DNA from: Arsenicicoccus cauae | GTDB lineage: Bacteria > Actinomycetota > Actinomycetes > Actinomycetales > Dermatophilaceae | NCBI RefSeq assembly: GCF_009707125.1 | Contig: NZ_WLVL01000006.1 | Span: 62,001 to 126,000, forward strand | DNA: 64,000 bases | Direction: 5' to 3' | Shown: positions 8,379-17,291 of the stretch, in pieces | How the letters are laid out: each line of letters opens with the position of its first letter | Numbering within the stretch: position 1 is the first letter of the stretch | The notes under the pieces: model-generated | Database searches by the model: none | What the model saw: only the letters and a program-made list of their open reading frames with translations | What the model was told of the DNA's origin: nothing | Translations under genes and position numbers: made by a program

Positions 8379-10538
8379 TCAGCCGGTGGCCGACGTGGGG
8401 GCGCTCCGGGCCGTCTGGGTCGGGGGCGGCGGGGCCGGCGCTGTCGCCGACGGCTGCGCGGCCGAGGAGGTGGCGGGCGCGCTCGCACGGCCGGTGTCGC
8501 CCGTGCCGGAGGTGCCCGAGCCACCCGGGTCCGCCGACGCCGTGGACGTCGACCGCGGCCGGGTGCCGATGTTCTTGCGATCCTCGTCGTTGACGCCGAC
8601 CCGCTCGGGGAAGTCCTTCTCCTCGACGCCCTCCAGCACCGTGCGCATGAACTGCGTCCAGATCGGCACGCAATACTTGTAGCCACCGACGTTGCGGCCG
8701 AGCGGCACGTTGGTCCTGCCGTCCTCGGACGGCTTGTAGATCGCGCACCCCGCGGCCAGCTGCGGGACATAGCCGATGAACCAGACCTCCTTGTGGTCCT
8801 CGGCCGTGCCGGTCTTGCCGGCGGCGGGACGCCGGACCCGCTGGGCGTATGACGCAGTGCCCTCGGTGATCGGGTGGGTCAGGGCCTCGGTGACGTCCAC
8901 GGCCACGTCCCGGTCGATGGCCTGCGTCGTGCTCGTCGACGCGGTGTAGTCCACCTCCCCGTCGGAGCTCTTGACCGAGGCGATGATGTGCGGTGTCGCG
9001 CGCCTGCCCTCGGCCGCGATCGTCGCGTAGCCGTTGGTGTTGTCCAGGACGCTCGGGGTGGCCGTGCCGAGGGTGTTGGTGAGGTTGTCCTCGACGTTGA
9101 CCTGCGCGGTGCCCGGGATCCCGGCGTCCAGGGCCGCCTTCTTGGTGGCGGCCGGGCCGATCGCCTTGTTGAGCCGCACGAACGCCGTGTTGACCGAGTC
9201 CGCGGCGGCCTGACGCAGGTCGATCCAGCCGTACTGCTGGTTGAACTCGTTCTCGATCTCGTCGTTGGTCCCCGGCACCTGGTAGGGCGAGGAGCCGCTC
9301 ACGCGGGACCGTGTGGAGTAGCCGTTCTGCAGGGCCCCCACCAGCGTGTAGGCCTTGAAGGTCGAGCCCGCCGACAGGTGCGCGTCCACCGCGTTGTTGT
9401 AGGGACGCTTGGCGAAGTCGGTCCCGCCATACAGCGCCTTGATCGCCCCGGTGCCCGGCTCGACCGCGGACATCCCGGTCTGCGCGCCCTCGATGTCGTC
9501 GGCCGCACCGCGGTCGGCGATGGCCTCGATCATCGCCTGCTGGTACCTCTGGTCCACGGTCGTGACGATGCGCAGACCACCCTTGGCGATGGCGTCCTCG
9601 TCCAGCTTGGCCCGGCTCACCAGCTCCTTCTTGGCCAGGTCGACCAGGTAGCCGTTGGTGCCGCCGGTGATCTCGATGGGCTTGGCCTTGACCACGGTGG
9701 GATAGACCGCCTGGGACCGCTGCGCGGCCGTGAGCCAGCCCTGGTCGACCATCGCGTCGAGGATCCACGACACGCGCTCCTTGCTGCGGGCCAGGTTGCT
9801 CGCCGAGCGGGAGGGGTCGTAGATCGAGGGGCCCCGGATGACCGACGCCAGCAGGGCGCCCTCGGCGGGGGTCAGCTGCGAGACGTCCTTGCCGAAGTAC
9901 GCCTTGGACGCCGTCTGGATGCCGCTCGCGCTGCGCCCGAAGTAGATCGTGTTGAGGTAGTCCTCGAGGATCTGGTCCTTGCTGCGCTGCTGGTCCAGCT
10001 TGACGGAGATGATGATCTCCTTGAGCTTGCGCTGGACCGTCTGGTCGCTGGTCAAGAAGGTGTTCTTGACGTACTGCTGCGTGATGGTCGACCCGCCCTG
10101 GGTCGCGCCACCCTCCAGGGACACCTTGATCGCGCGGGCGATACCGCTCGGGCTGACTCCGTTGTTGGAGTAGAAGGAGCGGTCCTCGGCCGCGAGGAAG
10201 GCCTTCTGCACGTGGTCGGGCACCCTGCTCAGCGGGACGTTCTCGCGGTTGGTGCCACCCGTCAGCCGGCCCATCTCGGTCTTGCCGTCGGCGAAGTAGA
10301 CCGTCGAGATCTGCGCCTGCGACGCCGGGTTGGGGTCGGGGATGTCGATCGTCGAGTAGAGATAGGCCACCACCGCGGCGCCGAGCGCCAGCAGCGTCAC
10401 CAGCGCGAGGCCGAGCCAGGTCAGGAGGCGGGCCCACCCGCTGCGGCGGCGGGGCTTGCGGGGCTTGCGCGCCCTGCTCGACGGATTGCCCCCCGGGCCG
10501 ACGCCGGCACCGGCGCCCTGGGTCGTGGCTGGGCTCAC
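8379..10538 (-). CDS. Class A penicillin-binding protein
   Basis: A bifunctional peptidoglycan synthase of 719 residues. A basic cytoplasmic tail (about 35 residues) precedes one membrane anchor (about 38-60). The glycosyltransferase domain (GT51, about 95-270) has the catalytic glutamate in AAEDRSFYSNNG (E118) and GGSTITQQ. The transpeptidase domain (about 330-640) has STFK near residue 390, the SVN motif (DSVNTAF) and KTGTAE near residue 572. A serine, threonine and proline-rich tail ends the protein. The GTG at 10538 is chosen because GAGGAG lies five bases upstream. It is divergent from ino1. It resembles the PonA-type synthases of actinobacteria, but which paralogue it is cannot be settled here. 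Confidence 0.93.
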   Translation of the reverse strand: MSPATTQGAGAGVGPGGNPSSRARKPRKPRRRSGWARLLTWLGLALVTLLALGAAVVAYLYSTIDIPDPNPASQAQISTVYFADGKTEMGRLTGGTNRENVPLSRVPDHVQKAFLAAEDRSFYSNNGVSPSGIARAIKVSLEGGATQGGSTITQQYVKNTFLTSDQTVQRKLKEIIISVKLDQQRSKDQILEDYLNTIYFGRSASGIQTASKAYFGKDVSQLTPAEGALLASVIRGPSIYDPSRSASNLARSKERVSWILDAMVDQGWLTAAQRSQAVYPTVVKAKPIEITGGTNGYLVDLAKKELVSRAKLDEDAIAKGGLRIVTTVDQRYQQAMIEAIADRGAADDIEGAQTGMSAVEPGTGAIKALYGGTDFAKRPYNNAVDAHLSAGSTFKAYTLVGALQNGYSTRSRVSGSSPYQVPGTNDEIENEFNQQYGWIDLRQAAADSVNTAFVRLNKAIGPAATKKAALDAGIPGTAQVNVEDNLTNTLGTATPSVLDNTNGYATIAAEGRRATPHIIASVKSSDGEVDYTASTSTTQAIDRDVAVDVTEALTHPITEGTASYAQRVRRPAAGKTGTAEDHKEVWFIGYVPQLAAGCAIYKPSEDGRTNVPLGRNVGGYKYCVPIWTQFMRTVLEGVEEKDFPERVGVNDEDRKNIGTRPRSTSTASADPGGSGTSGTGDTGRASAPATSSAAQPSATAPAPPPPTQTARSAPTSATG

Positions 10539-10661
10539 GCGATCTCCTCGATGCTCCGAGGTGGTGGGCCCACCTCCGGTCTGCCCGTCAGTATGACGGC
10601 CCCTCCTGGTCCTGGCCCGGAGCATCGCCGGTCCCCTCCCCCAGCCGGATGCGCGTGGCGG

Positions 10662-10707
10662 CATGACAAGCCCGAGCAGACATGACAAAGTGCGTGTTTG
10701 TCATGTC
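10662..10707. promoter_or_regulatory. Perfect 11-bp inverted repeat upstream of ino1
   Basis: GACATGACAAA (10679-10689) is exactly inverted as TTTGTCATGTC (10697-10707) with a 7-base spacer, 83 bases before the ino1 start. A third half-site CATGACAA lies at 10662-10669. Such a long perfect palindrome in a divergent intergenic region is almost surely a repressor or activator operator. No regulator gene lies beside it. It lies between the PBP and ino1 starts and could act on either. Confidence 0.75.
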
Positions 10708-10789
10708 GGTGACGGGCGGACGGCATACAGCCGGCCCTGCCACGGGTCCCCGCCACCCAGCCATCCAGCCATCCACACGAGGAGCACCC

Positions 10790-11881
10790 ATGCCTTCAGT
10801 GCGCGTCGCGATCGTCGGCGTCGGCAACTGTGCGACGTCCCTTGTCCAGGGCGTCCACTACTACAAGGACGCCAGCCCCGAGGACACGGTCCCGGGGCTG
10901 ATGCACGTCCTGCTCGGCGACTACCACGTGCGCGACGTCGAGCTCGTCGCCGCGTTCGACGTCGACGACAAGAAGGTCGGCAAGGACCTGTCCGAGGCCA
11001 TCAACGCCTCCGAGAACAACACGATCAAGATCTGCGACGTGCCGACGCTCGGCGTCGAGGTGCAGCGCGGGCACACCCTCGACGGCCTCGGCAAGTACTA
11101 CCGCCAGACCATCGACGAGTCCACGGCCGAGCCCGTGGACGTGGTCCAGGCGCTCAAGGACGCCGAGGTCGACGTGCTCGTGTCCTACCTCCCCGTGGGG
11201 TCGGAGGAGGCCGACAAGTTCTACGCGCAGTGCGCGATCGACGCCAAGGTCGCGTTCGTCAACGCGCTGCCCGTCTTCATCGCGAGCGACCCCGAGTGGG
11301 CCGCGAAGTTCGAGGCCGCCGGCGTCCCGATCATCGGCGACGACATCAAGTCGCAGGTCGGCGCCACCATCACCCACCGCGTGCTGGCCAAGCTGTTCGA
11401 GGACCGCGGGGTGGCGCTGGACCGGACCTATCAGCTCAACGTCGGCGGCAACATGGACTTCAAGAACATGCTCGAGCGCGAGCGCCTGGAGTCCAAGAAG
11501 GTCTCCAAGACCCAGGCCGTCACCTCCAACCTGCACGGCGAGCTGGCCGGCAAGACGGACGACCGCAACGTCCACATCGGCCCGTCGGACTACGTGGCGT
11601 GGCTGGACGACCGCAAGTGGGCCTATGTCCGCCTGGAGGGCCGGGCGTTCGGCGACGTGCCGCTCAACCTGGAGTACAAGCTCGAGGTCTGGGACTCCCC
11701 CAACTCGGCGGGCATCATCATCGACGCGATCCGGGCGGCCAAGATCGCGCTGGACCGGGGCATCGGGGGTCCGCTGCTCTCACCCGCGGCATACCTGATG
11801 AAGTCCCCGCCGGAGCAGCGTCCCGACGACGAGGGCCGCGCCAAGCTCGAGGCCTTCATCGCCGGCAGCGAGAGCCGCTGA
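10790..11881 (+). CDS. ino1: Inositol-3-phosphate synthase
   Basis: A 363-residue NAD-dependent enzyme that cyclises glucose 6-phosphate to 1L-myo-inositol 3-phosphate, the entry to phosphatidylinositol, mycothiol and related compounds in actinobacteria. The Rossmann motif [10 protein letters not shown] lies at residues 8-18. The family core is seen in [15 protein letters not shown] and the lysine-rich [12 protein letters not shown], and the short bacterial form lacks the eukaryotic N-terminal extension. GAGGAG precedes the ATG at 10790. A strong hairpin terminator follows at 11947. It probably stands alone as a transcript under the palindrome at 10679-10707. Its presence beside a degradative iol fragment 7 kb away suggests that the cell both makes and uses inositol. 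Confidence 0.96.
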   Translation: MPSVRVAIVGVGNCATSLVQGVHYYKDASPEDTVPGLMHVLLGDYHVRDVELVAAFDVDDKKVGKDLSEAINASENNTIKICDVPTLGVEVQRGHTLDGLGKYYRQTIDESTAEPVDVVQALKDAEVDVLVSYLPVGSEEADKFYAQCAIDAKVAFVNALPVFIASDPEWAAKFEAAGVPIIGDDIKSQVGATITHRVLAKLFEDRGVALDRTYQLNVGGNMDFKNMLERERLESKKVSKTQAVTSNLHGELAGKTDDRNVHIGPSDYVAWLDDRKWAYVRLEGRAFGDVPLNLEYKLEVWDSPNSAGIIIDAIRAAKIALDRGIGGPLLSPAAYLMKSPPEQRPDDEGRAKLEAFIAGSESR

Positions 11882-11946
11882 CGCCCCCTGTGACCGACAG
11901 CCCGACAGCCCCAGCAGGCGGACGACGCGACGACCGGTGATCGCGC

Positions 11947-11978
11947 AGACCTGAGCACGGTGGACGGTGCTCAGGTCT
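11947..11978 (+). terminator. Terminator of ino1
   Basis: A perfect 12-bp stem (AGACCTGAGCAC at 11947-11958, complement at 11967-11978) with an 8-base loop, 66 bases after the ino1 stop. There is no T run. Confidence 0.85.
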
Positions 11979-12070
11979 CCGCGACCGGTGTGTGTGGCGG
12001 TCGTCTCGTTCGTGGGGCCGCACCGGCGCGAGGGGTCGCGGCGGGGCCGACCGGGGTCTACGGTCGAGCC

Positions 12071-12733
12071 ATGCAGCTCGCCGAGGAACTCCTGCTCCTG
12101 CTCACCGACGACGAGACGGGCCGGATGAGCGTGCCCGAGCGCGTGCTGGACCTTGCGGTCGCCGGTGGCGCGCTGAGCGAGCTGGGGGCGATCGAGCAGG
12201 TGCGGGTCGTCGAGGAGCACGAGCACGTGGTCGGGTCGCTGGGCGAGCCGATCCAGGCGGGCCGGCTCGTCATCGACGACGAGGTCACCCACGACGCCGA
12301 CCCCGTGCTCGACGGGGCTCTGGAGACCTTCCGCGGGATGCAGGGACGCAAGCTCACCAACGTCCTGCCGATCATGGGCCGGGCCCTCTATCCGGCGCTG
12401 CACCGTGACCTGGAGGCCAAGGGCGTGCTCCGCCGCGAGGCCCCCGCCCGCCAGTCGATGATCCCTCGGACGACCTGGGTCGCCGTCGACAGCACCCACG
12501 AGGACTCGGTGCGCCGGCACCTGGCGGACGTGCTGCTGCACGACGCGGAGCCCGACGACCGCGCCCGGCACCTCGTCGGCCTGCTGCACGCGATCGGAGC
12601 CCTGACCGTCGCCATGCCCGAGCTCGAGGCCGACCGTGAGCGAGCGCTGCAGACGGCGCTCGAGGTGCGGGCGTTGACGGACGTGCACGGGCCGTGCGGG
12701 CGCGTCCTCGCAGCGATCGACGAGCTGGTCTAG
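12071..12733 (+). CDS. GOLPH3/VPS74-family (GPP34) protein
   Basis: A 220-residue predicted soluble helical protein that matches the bacterial GPP34 family, relatives of eukaryotic GOLPH3, a phosphoinositide-binding Golgi adaptor. The opening LAEELLLLLTDDETGR is the family signature, followed by AVAGGALSELG and VLPIMGRALYPALHRDLEAKGVLRRE. Bacterial members are common in actinobacteria and their role is not established; membrane phosphoinositide binding is a reasonable guess given the inositol lipids of these cells. The ATG at 12071 starts the family domain directly. The stop abuts the stop of the convergent pcnA with no space between them. Confidence 0.88.
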   Translation: MQLAEELLLLLTDDETGRMSVPERVLDLAVAGGALSELGAIEQVRVVEEHEHVVGSLGEPIQAGRLVIDDEVTHDADPVLDGALETFRGMQGRKLTNVLPIMGRALYPALHRDLEAKGVLRREAPARQSMIPRTTWVAVDSTHEDSVRRHLADVLLHDAEPDDRARHLVGLLHAIGALTVAMPELEADRERALQTALEVRALTDVHGPCGRVLAAIDELV

Positions 12734-14272
12734 CTAGTCCGGCTGGTGTTGCTGCTCGGTGGACTCGGGCTGGGTGACCCACCACTGCTTGAGGCGCAGG
12801 GTCGCCTCCTCGCGCCCGATCATGCCCTCGTCGAGGCGCACCGCGAGCAGGTGCTTGTAGGCGCGTCCGAGCACCGGCCCGGGCCGGATGCCGAGCACCT
12901 CGACGATCTCGTTGCCGTCGAGCTCGGGCCGGATGGCGGCGAGCTCCTCCTCGGCCTGCAGCCGCTCGATGCGCGCCTCCAGGCCGTCGTAGCTGCGCCG
13001 CAGCCGGCCCGCCTTGCGGATGTTGCGCGTGGTGCAGTCGGCGCGGGTCAGCAGGTGCAGCCGGGACAGCAGCGGCCCCGCGTCGGTCACGTAGCGGCGC
13101 ACGGCGGAGTCGGTCCACTCGCCGTCGCCGTAGCCGTGGAACCGCAGGTGCAGCTCGATCAGCCGTGACACCGCCTTGGTCGTGTCCTTGTCGAAGCGCA
13201 GGGCCTTGAGGCGCTTGGTCGCCATACGGGCGCCCACGAGCTCGTGGTGGTGGAAGGACACGCCCCCGTCGGGCTCGAACCTCCGCGTCGCGGGCTTGCC
13301 GATGTCGTGCAGCAGCGCCGCGAGTCGCAGCACCAGATCAGGCCGTATGACGGGCCCGCCGTCGGCCGGGGCTGCCGCCCCCGGCTCGGCCGCCGCCGTC
13401 CCGCGACCCGGCTCAGGGGCGGGGAGCTCCAGGTCGATGGCCTGCGCGAGGACGGTGAGGGAGTGCTCGTAGACGTCCTTGTGGCGGTTGTGCTCGTCGA
13501 CGGTGCGCCGCATGCCGGACAGCTCGGGCAGCATCACGTCGGCGAGGCCGGTGTCGGTGAGCACCTCGAGACCGGGCCTGGGGTCGGGGGTCAGCATCAG
13601 CTTGACCAGCTCGTCGCGGATCCGCTCTGCGGAGATGATCTCGAGCGACCCGGCGCGCTCGCGCATCGCCGCCTCCACCTCGGGGTCGAGCGCGAGGCCC
13701 AGCTGGGACACGAAGCGCGCCGCCCGCATCATGCGCAGCGGGTCGTCGCCGAACGACTCGGCCGGGGTCCCCGGGGTGCGCAGCAGCCCGCGGGCGAGGT
13801 CGCCCAGACCGTCGTGCGGGTCGACGAAGGTCAGGTCGGGCAGCCGCAGCGCCATCGCGTTGACGGTGAAGTCGCGGCGGACGAGGTCGTCCTCGAGGCG
13901 GTCGCCGTAGGACACCTCGGGCTTGCGGGTGGTGCGGTCGTAGGCGTCCTTGCGGTAGGTCGTGATCTCGACCTGCCAGCCGTCCTTGCGCGCCCCGATG
14001 GTGCCGAAGGCCCGCCCGACGTCCCACAGCGCGTCGCCCCAGCCGCGGAGCAGGCGCTCGGTCTGCTCGGGGCGGGCGTCGGTGGTGAGGTCGAGGTCCA
14101 TGGACCTGCGGCCCAGGACGGCGTCCCGCACCGGCCCACCCACGAGGGCGAGCTCGTGCCCGGCCGCCCCGAACCTCTCCCCCAGCTCGGTCAGCAGGCC
14201 GGTGACGGGCGCGAGCCGACGCGCCGCGGCGGCGAGCAGCTCGTCGGTGGGGGGGTGGGTGGGTCCAGGCAC
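12734..14272 (-). CDS. pcnA: CCA tRNA nucleotidyltransferase / poly(A) polymerase family
   Basis: A 512-residue class II nucleotidyltransferase that adds or repairs the CCA end of tRNAs. The head domain has LVGGPVRDAVLGRRSMDLDLT with the metal aspartates D59 and D61, then RRDFTVNAMAL and the neck motif DDPLRMMRAARF. A C-terminal HD domain follows (LLHDIGKPATR near residue 333, HHHELVGA). This HD arrangement is typical of actinobacteria. An alanine, proline and glycine insertion (about residues 295-320) lies just before the HD domain. Translation appears to start at a GTG at 14272 with AAGGTGGGG upstream. It is divergent from the NUDIX gene, the usual actinobacterial arrangement near murJ. Confidence 0.93.
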   Translation of the reverse strand: MPGPTHPPTDELLAAAARRLAPVTGLLTELGERFGAAGHELALVGGPVRDAVLGRRSMDLDLTTDARPEQTERLLRGWGDALWDVGRAFGTIGARKDGWQVEITTYRKDAYDRTTRKPEVSYGDRLEDDLVRRDFTVNAMALRLPDLTFVDPHDGLGDLARGLLRTPGTPAESFGDDPLRMMRAARFVSQLGLALDPEVEAAMRERAGSLEIISAERIRDELVKLMLTPDPRPGLEVLTDTGLADVMLPELSGMRRTVDEHNRHKDVYEHSLTVLAQAIDLELPAPEPGRGTAAAEPGAAAPADGGPVIRPDLVLRLAALLHDIGKPATRRFEPDGGVSFHHHELVGARMATKRLKALRFDKDTTKAVSRLIELHLRFHGYGDGEWTDSAVRRYVTDAGPLLSRLHLLTRADCTTRNIRKAGRLRRSYDGLEARIERLQAEEELAAIRPELDGNEIVEVLGIRPGPVLGRAYKHLLAVRLDEGMIGREEATLRLKQWWVTQPESTEQQHQPD

Positions 14273-14349
14273 AGTTCCCCACCTTAGAAGACCGCGGGGG
14301 CCGACGTGGCACCGCGACCGAGCACTCCAGGTCTCGTTAGAGTGCTCAG

Positions 14350-14841
14350 GTGACCACTCCCCATCCGACCAACCCGGCAGCGCGGTTCCCGCGTCGACTG
14401 CCGGCGGTGGAGGAGGTCTCGGCGGGCGGCGTGATCGTGCGCGTCGAGCGCGGTCTGGCGGAGCTGGCGATCATCGCGCGCCGCAACCGGGCGGGCCGCG
14501 TCGAGTGGTGCCTGCCCAAGGGGCACATCGAGGGGGCCGAGACGCTCGAGGAGACGGCGGTCCGTGAGGTGGCCGAGGAGACCGGCATCGAGGGGCGGGT
14601 GATCGCCTCCCTGGGATCCATCGACTACTGGTTCACCACCTCGGCGTCGCGCGTGCACAAGGTGGTCCACCACTACCTCCTCGAGGCGCTCGGGGGGCAC
14701 CTCACGATCGAGAACGACCCCGACGCCGAGGCGATCGACGTGGCCTGGGTGCGCCTGGGCAACAACACGACCGAGCTGACCTTTCCCAACGAGAGGCGCA
14801 TCGCCGCGGCGGCATGGCAGCGCCTCGCGGGGGACCGGTGA
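14350..14841 (+). CDS. NUDIX hydrolase
   Basis: A 163-residue NUDIX protein. The Nudix box begins at GHIEGAE and continues with the REVAEETG core, matching G-x5-E-x7-RE-U-x-EE-x-G-U with all catalytic glutamates present. Substrates of this branch are unknown; members hydrolyse nucleoside diphosphates linked to other groups, and homologues beside pcnA and murJ in actinobacteria may clean oxidised nucleotides or act on envelope precursors. It begins with a GTG at 14350 and its stop overlaps the GTG of the next gene (GTGA), so it is the first gene of the NUDIX-DUF6049-murJ run. Confidence 0.92.
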   Translation: MTTPHPTNPAARFPRRLPAVEEVSAGGVIVRVERGLAELAIIARRNRAGRVEWCLPKGHIEGAETLEETAVREVAEETGIEGRVIASLGSIDYWFTTSASRVHKVVHHYLLEALGGHLTIENDPDAEAIDVAWVRLGNNTTELTFPNERRIAAAAWQRLAGDR

Positions 14842-17291
14842 CTCGTCGGTCGGTCCGGGCCGCGGCGGCTGTCGCCGCCTCGATCGTGCTCGTCGGTATG
14901 CCGACCGCGGCCGCCGCCATACCTCACCGCCCGCCCGCCGCGGTTCCCGCCCCGGGATCCGCCATACCTCACCGCCCACCCGACCCGGCCTCCGTCCCCG
15001 AGGCCCGGCCCAGCGCCCAGGCGAGTGGGCTCACGGTGCGCCTGGACGAGCTCGCCCCGGCCGTGGTGCGGCCGGACCAGGACGTGACGGTGCGGGTGAC
15101 CGTCTCGTCCACGAGCACCCAGGCGAGCGGACCGCTGTCAGCCCGGGTGCTGCTCGGCGGCGCGCCCTTCACGCAGCGCCAGGCCCTGTCGAGCTGGCTG
15201 CACGCCACCCAGCCGCGATCCCTCGCCACGCGAGAGGTCGCCACCCAGTCGCTGGCAGCCGGGGTGCCGGCCAAGGGCTCGACGACGGCGACGATGACCA
15301 TTGCCCGCAGCGCACTGCGACGGGGCACGCCGTTCGGCTCCTACCCGCTGGCCGTCGAGGTGCGCAGCGGCAGCGAGCGCGTGGCCCTGGCCCGGTCGGT
15401 GCTGCCCTGGGTCAGCGGCAGCCAGGAGTACGAGCCGCTGCGCCTCGCCTGGATCGCCCCCCTCACCCTGCCGGCCCGCCGCGAGCTGTTCGCCGGCGAC
15501 GTCCGCGAGGTGGGGGCCGCCTGGTCGCAGACCATCGGGGACGGGGGCATCCTGCGGCAGCGCCTGGACGCCGCCGTCGGCACACCGGTGACCTGGATGG
15601 TCGACCCGGCCGTCCTCACGCCCCCGACCGGGGCCGGTGGTCTGGTGACGTCCGCGTCCACAACCCCGACCCCGACATCGACACCGCCGAACACCACGAA
15701 CACGAGCCCGAGCCCGACCACGAGCACGAGCACGAGCACGAGGGCCGGGGTGGTCACGCCCCAGCCCGCCGACACGCCCGCGACCACGGCATCGCCCCCA
15801 CCCGGCTCGGCGTCCTCCGCGCCCCCGGCCCCCTCGCCCCCGGCCTCCTCGCCCGCGGGTCAGACCCCGCCTCCGGCCCCCGGGGCTGCGTCCGACCCTC
15901 TGGGCGCCGCCAAGGCCGCGGCGGACGCCCTCGCAGGCCGCCTCAAGGCGTTGGGCGACGACCAGCCCGTCTGGTCCCTGCCGGCCGGCGACCCCGACAC
16001 CGCCGCCCTCCTCCGTGCCACCCCCGACCCGGGTCTCAGCTCGGTGGTGTGGCCCGCGGGCAGCGACCCGCTGAGCACGGTGCTCGGGCGCACCGTCACC
16101 GACTCCATCGCCTGGCCGGCGGACGGCTCGTGGGCCGAGGGGCGGACCACCGCCTGGACCCGGACCACCGGTGGCTCCTCGCCGACCGCGGCCGTGGTGT
16201 CCACGGAGGCGGTCGCGTCACCCCAGCGCCAGACCACGCCGGGGGCGGCCCAGCGCAGCGCCGACGGCACACCGCTGCTCGCCTACGACGAAGGCCTCAG
16301 CGAGGTGACCGCGGGCAACGAGTCCTCCTCCTACACCGAGGTCGTGCAGGAGTTCCTGGGCCAGTCGCTCACCCTGCTGGGGGAGCTGCCGGGCACGCGC
16401 CGCACGGCCCTGGTGGCCGTCCCTCGCGGGACCACCCTGTCCGGCCCCGCGCTCCGTCGGCTCTGGGGGGCCACCGCCTCGGCGCCCTGGCTGCGTCAGG
16501 TCGACGTCAGCAGCATCCTCGGGCAGGGCCCGCAGGTGCGGCAGGGCAGCCAGGTCACCTCGTCCACCACTCCCACGAGACCTCCCTCGCCGCTGGACGG
16601 TACGACGGTGGACGAGCTCGAGTCGGACCTCGCGACCGTGGAGGGGCTGCGGCGCATCCTGCCGGCCGACGCCCCGACCACGCGGACCTGGACGGCCGGC
16701 ATCAAGCAGCTGACGTCGTCGCGCTGGCGCGGTGGGTCGCAGGCCTGGAGCCAGCTGCGGGAGGCGGTGGGCGGCTCGATCGACGCCGCGGCCCACGGCG
16801 TGCAGGTCCGGCCGAGCACGATCAACTTCCTGGCGGACTCGGGCACGATCCAGATCACCGTCAACAACACGCTGCCGTATGCCGTCCACGACGTCCGCCT
16901 CGAGCTGGTCCCCGGCAGCCCCAAGCTGCGGGTCACGCAGAGCACCAAGTCGCTCACCATCGCGGCCGGCAGCCGCACGACCATCCAGGTCGAGGTGACG
17001 GCGCTCGGGGCCGGCACCGTGCCGCTGGAGGCGCGGCTGTCCACGCCCGACGGGATCGCGCTGGGCTCCGCGACGACCGTGGACATGAACGTCCGCCCCA
17101 CGAGCGTGTGGGTCTTCGCGCTCGTCGCGGGTATCGTCGGCCTGATCCTCGTGCTCGGCCTCGCCCGCTCCCTGCGCCGTGGCCCCACCCGGGCCCAGCG
17201 CGAGCTCGGCGACCACGAGGCGGTGGCCGACGCGGTCCTCGGCACCGGCGGCTCCGACCTCTCCCGCAGCACCGACAAGGATCCTCGATGA
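14838..17291 (+). CDS. DUF6049-family secreted, membrane-anchored protein
   Basis: An 817-residue envelope protein. A signal peptide (TRRS then an alanine and valine-rich core, cleaved near residue 26) leads to a large extracytoplasmic region. This contains a proline, threonine and serine-rich linker around residues 270-350. One membrane helix near residues 757-780 and a short basic, charged cytoplasmic tail end the protein. This layout and the place between NUDIX and murJ are typical of actinobacterial DUF6049 proteins, which have no proven role; linkage to the lipid II flippase suggests envelope assembly. The GTG at 14838 overlaps the NUDIX stop, and its own stop overlaps the murJ start (ATGA). 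Confidence 0.85.
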   Translation: MTRRSVRAAAAVAASIVLVGMPTAAAAIPHRPPAAVPAPGSAIPHRPPDPASVPEARPSAQASGLTVRLDELAPAVVRPDQDVTVRVTVSSTSTQASGPLSARVLLGGAPFTQRQALSSWLHATQPRSLATREVATQSLAAGVPAKGSTTATMTIARSALRRGTPFGSYPLAVEVRSGSERVALARSVLPWVSGSQEYEPLRLAWIAPLTLPARRELFAGDVREVGAAWSQTIGDGGILRQRLDAAVGTPVTWMVDPAVLTPPTGAGGLVTSASTTPTPTSTPPNTTNTSPSPTTSTSTSTRAGVVTPQPADTPATTASPPPGSASSAPPAPSPPASSPAGQTPPPAPGAASDPLGAAKAAADALAGRLKALGDDQPVWSLPAGDPDTAALLRATPDPGLSSVVWPAGSDPLSTVLGRTVTDSIAWPADGSWAEGRTTAWTRTTGGSSPTAAVVSTEAVASPQRQTTPGAAQRSADGTPLLAYDEGLSEVTAGNESSSYTEVVQEFLGQSLTLLGELPGTRRTALVAVPRGTTLSGPALRRLWGATASAPWLRQVDVSSILGQGPQVRQGSQVTSSTTPTRPPSPLDGTTVDELESDLATVEGLRRILPADAPTTRTWTAGIKQLTSSRWRGGSQAWSQLREAVGGSIDAAAHGVQVRPSTINFLADSGTIQITVNNTLPYAVHDVRLELVPGSPKLRVTQSTKSLTIAAGSRTTIQVEVTALGAGTVPLEARLSTPDGIALGSATTVDMNVRPTSVWVFALVAGIVGLILVLGLARSLRRGPTRAQRELGDHEAVADAVLGTGGSDLSRSTDKDPR

